Assembly (NCBI GenBank): GCA_015680865.1
Contig: JADAKE010000016.1
Span: 1 to 64,000, forward strand
Length of the DNA stretch: 64,000 bases
Origin: Enterococcus lacertideformus
GTDB taxonomy: Bacteria; Bacillota; Bacilli; Lactobacillales; Enterococcaceae
Direction: 5' to 3'
A model generated the notes under the pieces. It ran no database searches and was not told the DNA's origin. It saw only the letters and a program-made list of their open reading frames with translations. Below, in pieces: positions 60,473-64,000 of the stretch. The position numbers were made by a program, and so were the translations under genes. Position 1 is the first letter of the stretch, and each line of letters opens with the position of its first letter.

Positions 60473-60573
60473 TTGCAATATTATGATTAATTTGAAATTA
60501 CTTTTCATGAAAAGTAGATTTTAAAAAGTAAAAATAGTATGATAGGACGAGAATAACAATGCGGGGTGTTAAA

Positions 60574-61005
60574 ATGGAGAATAAACTATTAGTAGAAGAA
60601 ACAATCGAACAATTAAAAAAAGAAAATATTCGGATCACATCTCAGAGGTATGCAGTGTTAGAGTATTTGATTGAGCATCATTCGCATCCAACAGCTGATG
60701 AAATTTATCGTGCTTTGGAACATCGTTTTCCTAACATGAGTGTAGCCACAGTCTATAATAATTTGAGACTGTTTACATCAATTGGCTTTGTACAAGAGAT
60801 GAAATTTGGGGATTCATCAAGCCGATTTGATTTTAGTTAAAAACGTCACTATCATGTTATTTGTGAAAACTGTGGAAGGATTGTCGATTTTCATTATCCT
60901 GGGTTAGAAGATATCGAAATGGCAGCAAGTCGTTTAACAGAATTTGAAATTAATGAGAATCGCTTAGAGTTATACGGGTTATGTTCCGAATGCCAAAAAT
61001 CGTAA
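60574..61005 (+). pseudogene. perR: Peroxide-responsive Fur-family repressor PerR with in-frame stop
   Basis: From ATG 60574 (GGGGTG upstream): [51 protein letters not shown] is the Fur-type winged helix. The metal-sensing part starts [11 protein letters not shown], then TAA (60838-60840). The same frame continues KRHYHVICENCGRIVDFHYPGLEDIEMAASRL ... LYGLCSECQKS to 61005. The regulatory His/Asp residues (HYH, VDFHYP) and the CENC/CSEC zinc site all lie beyond the stop. The Asp in IVDFH favours PerR over Fur. Truncation would remove metal sensing and dimerisation, probably derepressing peroxide-defence genes. CAA to TAA is one possible cause. Confidence 0.88.
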
Positions 61006-61474
61006 GTGACAGTTTAACTGAATAAAAGAGTTAAAACAAGAAAAATGTAAAAAGCTAGTTTGATAATCAGTTACTCCTTATAAAGCAGTCAAAGAAAATA
61101 ATAAATTTCCTATCTACTTTATAAGGGTTTTTGTTTGTCTAAAAGAAGTACATGTTCTGAAAAAAATATCCAATTGGTTCAAAAGTGATCCATGGACACT
61201 AAATCATTAACATTATAGTTACCAAGAATTCCTGCTTAAATTATAGAGTCAAATATCGAGAAATCTACTTAAAGTGATTAAAAATGTTGATTAAATAACT
61301 GTTGTTATTCTAAAAAATTGAATTAGTTTTCACCAAGTTTGTTTAGAAAGCAGGTAGTAAAAAAATAGAAAACCCTTTATTCCTGTATCAAATTATTGTT
61401 TTTCTATCTGTTTAACAGGAAACAAATTGTAGATCTATCACTAGTTTTTCCTTTTTTTCACAAACAACCGGGAA
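61006..61474. other. Long intergenic region with one terminator
   Basis: Apart from the hairpin at 61076-61133 it is AT-rich, with stops in all frames. No coding sequence or riboswitch recognised. Confidence 0.45.
61076..61133 (+). terminator. Terminator downstream of perR
   Basis: CCTTATAAAG pairs perfectly with CTTTATAAGG over a 31-base loop, followed by GTTTTTG. Confidence 0.65.
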
Positions 61475-61492
61475 AAGTGACTTTTTTCACAA
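61475..61492. promoter_or_regulatory. Candidate Rex operator
   Basis: AAGTGACTTTTTTCACAA fits the 18-bp Rex pattern TTGTGAA-N4-TTCACAA: the right half is exact and the left half has three mismatches. It lies about 90 bp before the nox promoter. Confidence 0.4.
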
Positions 61493-61553
61493 TTGTAATA
61501 TGATTAAAATAGGTTTTTTAATCGAAAATGCGCACAAAACAACAAGTTATTCT

Positions 61554-61567
61554 TTGTGAATTCACAA
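61554..61567. promoter_or_regulatory. Palindrome upstream of the nox promoter
   Basis: TTGTGAATTCACAA is a perfect 14-bp palindrome made of the two Rex half-sites without the usual four-base spacer. It is probably an operator, just upstream of the -35. Which regulator binds is uncertain. Confidence 0.55.
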
Positions 61568-61578
61568 GCATTAAATTG

Positions 61579-61606
61579 TTGTATCCATTTTAATTTTTGC
61601 TATAAT
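61579..61606 (+). promoter_or_regulatory. nox promoter
   Basis: TTGTAT (61579-61584), 16-bp spacer, TATAAT (61601-61606). The start codon lies 44 bp downstream. Confidence 0.7.
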
Positions 61607-61649
61607 GATAGTTGTCGAAGGACAAATTGTTAATCGGAGGGATTCACAT

Positions 61650-63002
61650 ATGAAAGTCGTAGTAATTGGCTGCACACATGCAGGTACAGCAGCTGTAAAA
61701 AGTATCTTAAAAAATCACCCGGAAGCAGATATTACTGTATATGAGCGTAATGATAATATTTCCTTTTTATCATGTGGAATCGCTTTGTACGTTGGTGGTG
61801 TAGTAAAAGACCCAGCCGGTTTATTCTATTCTAATCCTGAAGAGCTTCAATCTTTAGGTGCAACTGTCAAAATGGAACATGATGTAACTGACGTGGATAC
61901 TGATAATAAAACTGTAACTGCCAAAGATTTAAAAACTGGTGAAATGGAAACAGTTTCTTATGATAAATTGGTAATGACTACCGGTTCTTGGCCAATCATA
62001 CCGCCAATCAAAGGAATTGATTCAAAAAATATCTTATTATGTAAAAATTATAACCAAGCAAATGAAATCATTGAACAATCAAAAGAAGCGAAACGTGTCG
62101 TCATCGTAGGTGGAGGCTACATCGGAATTGAATTAGTCGAAGCATTTGTTGAATCAGGGAAACAAGTGACATTAATTGATGGCCTAGACCGTATTTTAAA
62201 TATATATCTTGATAAACCGTTCACAGATGTATTGGAAAAAGAACTAGTGGATCGTGGTGTAACGTTAGCTTTAGGCGAAAACGTATCTGAATTTATTGCA
62301 GATGAAGAAGGAAAAGTGAAACAAGTAGCGACAGCCAAAGAAACATTTGAGGCTGACATGGTCATTCTTTGTGTAGGTTTCAGACCAAACACTGCACTGA
62401 TTGAAGGGAAAGTAGATACTTTACCTAATGGCGCAATCAAAGTGAATGAATTTATGCAAACAAGTAATCCAGATATCTTTGCTGCTGGTGATTCTGCGGT
62501 GGTAAGCTATAACCCTAGCAACACGCAAAATTATATTCCATTGGCCACAAATGCTGTTCGTCAAGGGTTACTTGTAGGCAATAATTTGACAGAACCTAAA
62601 ATGGCTTATCGTGGAACACAAGGAACTTCTGGGCTTTACCTATTTGGTTGGACAATTGGTTCAACAGGTGTCACAAAAGAGAGTGCTCCAATGAACAATT
62701 TAGATGTTCAAGCAACAGTTTTTGAAGATAATTATCGTCCAGAATTTATGCCAACTACTGAAAAAGTTATGATGGAATTAGTATATGAAAAAGGGACAAA
62801 TCGCATTGTTGGTGCACAGTTTATGTCAAAATATGATGTCACCCAATCAGCCAATACGATGTCTCTTGCTATACAAAATAAAATGACAGTTGAAGATCTG
62901 GCACTTTCTGATTTCTTCTTCCAGCCACACTTTGACCGTCCTTGGAACTACTTGAACTTGCTTGCACAAGCGGCACTTGAAGAAATGGAAACAGTGCAAT
63001 AG
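61650..63002 (+). CDS. nox: H2O-forming NADH oxidase
   Basis: 450 residues from ATG 61650 with GGAGGG upstream; an in-frame ATG at 61605 lies in the promoter and is not used. FAD domain MKVVVIGCTHAGTAAVKSIL; redox Cys42 in SFLSCGIALYVGG, the residue that cycles as sulfenic acid; NAD domain VVIVGGGYIGIELVEAF; DIFAAGDSAVV; dimer domain at the C-terminus. It reduces O2 to water and regenerates NAD+, giving aerobic tolerance. Intact. Likely redox-regulated (palindrome upstream). Confidence 0.94.
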   Translation: MKVVVIGCTHAGTAAVKSILKNHPEADITVYERNDNISFLSCGIALYVGGVVKDPAGLFYSNPEELQSLGATVKMEHDVTDVDTDNKTVTAKDLKTGEMETVSYDKLVMTTGSWPIIPPIKGIDSKNILLCKNYNQANEIIEQSKEAKRVVIVGGGYIGIELVEAFVESGKQVTLIDGLDRILNIYLDKPFTDVLEKELVDRGVTLALGENVSEFIADEEGKVKQVATAKETFEADMVILCVGFRPNTALIEGKVDTLPNGAIKVNEFMQTSNPDIFAAGDSAVVSYNPSNTQNYIPLATNAVRQGLLVGNNLTEPKMAYRGTQGTSGLYLFGWTIGSTGVTKESAPMNNLDVQATVFEDNYRPEFMPTTEKVMMELVYEKGTNRIVGAQFMSKYDVTQSANTMSLAIQNKMTVEDLALSDFFFQPHFDRPWNYLNLLAQAALEEMETVQ

Positions 63003-63059
63003 CTTCTTTTAATACTCGTAAAAATATTTATTTAAAAGGAAATTAAAATTTTTTTAGGG

Positions 63060-63084
63060 AGTGGAGCAATCCGCTCCTTTTTTA
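63060..63084 (+). terminator. Terminator after nox
   Basis: GGAGC pairs with GCTCC over AATCC, followed by seven T. A short stem. Confidence 0.6.
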
Positions 63085-63179
63085 CATACTCTTTTTTCTG
63101 CAAAAAGGAAAAATTATTCGAACGAATTTTTTTGTCATGATACAATCCATTATATTATTCAATACGGGAGAGAAACGGA

Positions 63180-64000
63180 ATGGACGATTTTGAGCGTAAA
63201 TTTCTTATGTTGGCACTAGCATTAGGATTAGGAAATGCCTGTGATTTTAAAGTAGTTGGCGAAGAAGGAAAGAAAAATTATCAATTGTTGTTTTCAACGT
63301 TGATAAAAATGATTGAAAATGATCAACACGAGTTTTTTATTGATAAAGCAAAAAAAACTGAAATTATTTCTTCACTGAAAAGAACTATTGATTTTTATAA
63401 CACAAACAGCCCTAAAGAATTGCAACAGTTAATCGAAAGTATGAATAAAAACACCTCATCAAATTTTATGATTATTCCCACTTATATCAATTTGGAAAAA
63501 TATGACCATGTGTATAGCTTGATTCTTTATCAAAAAGAAGATCATTGTGTAGTAACGATGGTTGATAAATTAGGAATTGGTTCTGGTGAATATTCAAACG
63601 GTGCTTTTTCAAAGATTAAGGCAGAAAATCTATATGCACTGAGTGAATTTCTTTTCCTTACTAAATTTGAATACCATAAAAACAGTAACTACAATTTATC
63701 AGAAATCATTTATCAATTAGGTGAAGGAAAATATGATCGAGAATACTTGAATCTCACAATGAACGGATATAAAGGTGTACAGAATCGTCCGGTTGTTGAA
63801 ATACTAGCTTCTTTAAAAACAGCACTTTATAATTACCAAGTAAATATCTTTGATCATACGACGAATTTAGATCTTATGGGAACGGCATTAGAAACAGAAG
63901 ATGTTTATTTAAAACCTAAAATTGGAGGGGCAGAAGAATTTTATCGACATCTGTTCAATGCTTTTAAAGAAGAAACTCAAAGATACAATCAAGCTTTTGA
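63180..64000 (+). CDS. Unrecognised protein, C-terminus beyond the window
   Basis: ATG 63180 after GGGAGAG opens a frame of 273 codons that stays open to the window edge. No signal peptide; an early hydrophobic stretch (FLMLALALGLGNAC) lies in a probable helix. The middle part reads SSNFMIIPTYINLEKYDHVYSLILYQKEDHCVVTMVDKLGIGSGEY, followed by mixed helices and strands (RPVVEILASLKTALYNYQ, KPKIGGAEEFYRHLFNAF). I do not recognise the family. The clean 0.8-kb frame and good ribosome site show a real gene. It follows nox as a separate unit. Confidence 0.75.
   Translation, partial: MDDFERKFLMLALALGLGNACDFKVVGEEGKKNYQLLFSTLIKMIENDQHEFFIDKAKKTEIISSLKRTIDFYNTNSPKELQQLIESMNKNTSSNFMIIPTYINLEKYDHVYSLILYQKEDHCVVTMVDKLGIGSGEYSNGAFSKIKAENLYALSEFLFLTKFEYHKNSNYNLSEIIYQLGEGKYDREYLNLTMNGYKGVQNRPVVEILASLKTALYNYQVNIFDHTTNLDLMGTALETEDVYLKPKIGGAEEFYRHLFNAFKEETQRYNQAF

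Overview
The window looks like an AT-rich member of the Enterococcaceae. The evidence is the protein sequences themselves (RexBA, PheST, Obg, LexA, NADH oxidase, MupG, the RNase PH-RdgB fusion), the conserved neighbourhood murI / rph-rdgB / yfcE / cbpB, and the many Firmicute-type terminators, AGGAGG ribosome sites and TTG/GTG starts. The number of broken genes is unusual for a free-living enterococcus. It recalls a host-restricted relative such as Melissococcus plutonius, but the species is inferred, not proven. I see no tRNA, rRNA, prophage or CRISPR array.

Layout. 1-6.1 kb is a low-density accessory stretch: a LysM secreted protein cut by the window edge, uspA, several decayed small genes, a YxeA-type protein, a broken C39-type peptidase and small hypotheticals. 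6.1-11.3 kb holds a broken mprF, an intact nitroreductase and a frameshifted dtpT. 11.3-23.9 kb is an intact core block: rexB-rexA, an HxlR regulator, a T-box leader with pheS-pheT, and trpS on the opposite strand. 24-27.1 kb is a polar amino-acid ABC transporter operon (glnQ, glnH, two permeases), followed by a decayed IS3-type transposase end. 27.5-31.8 kb is a cobalamin island: an ECF S component diverges from a B12-dependent ribonucleotide reductase (nrdJ), which is followed by a PduO-type adenosyltransferase (frameshifted) and a DUF4430 lipoprotein. Two NrdR boxes lie in the shared intergenic region. 31.9-35.2 kb is murI, rph-rdgB, yfcE and cbpB.

35.3-42.4 kb has a broken mscS, ilvE, a divergent fabI / fabZ pair with FabT-type operators, a cyclophilin lipoprotein, mupG and an alpha/beta hydrolase. 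42.8-44.9 kb is a heavily decayed unknown gene with 35-residue repeats. 45-54.1 kb carries a broken gap gene, obg, a frameshifted DUF1269-type gene, rnz, an SDR, a LapA-type protein, a decayed recJ and apt. 54.2-55.9 kb is an SOS locus: a small membrane protein behind two perfect LexA boxes, lexA, and ynzC. 56-63 kb holds tkt, a glucosaminidase-LysM autolysin, cysK, perR (internal stop) and nox. An unknown ORF runs off the end.

Main overall observation: about 16 loci carry frameshifts or in-frame stops, and the lesions cluster (about 4 in the last 0.5 kb of recJ, about 4 in the 42.8-kb gene, 3 in mprF, 3 in the C39 gene, one an 11-bp tandem duplication in mscS). About 14 kb of large genes (rexB, rexA, pheT, nrdJ, tkt) have none. 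That distribution fits real gene decay better than random sequencing error, though isolated homopolymer indels could still be artefacts.
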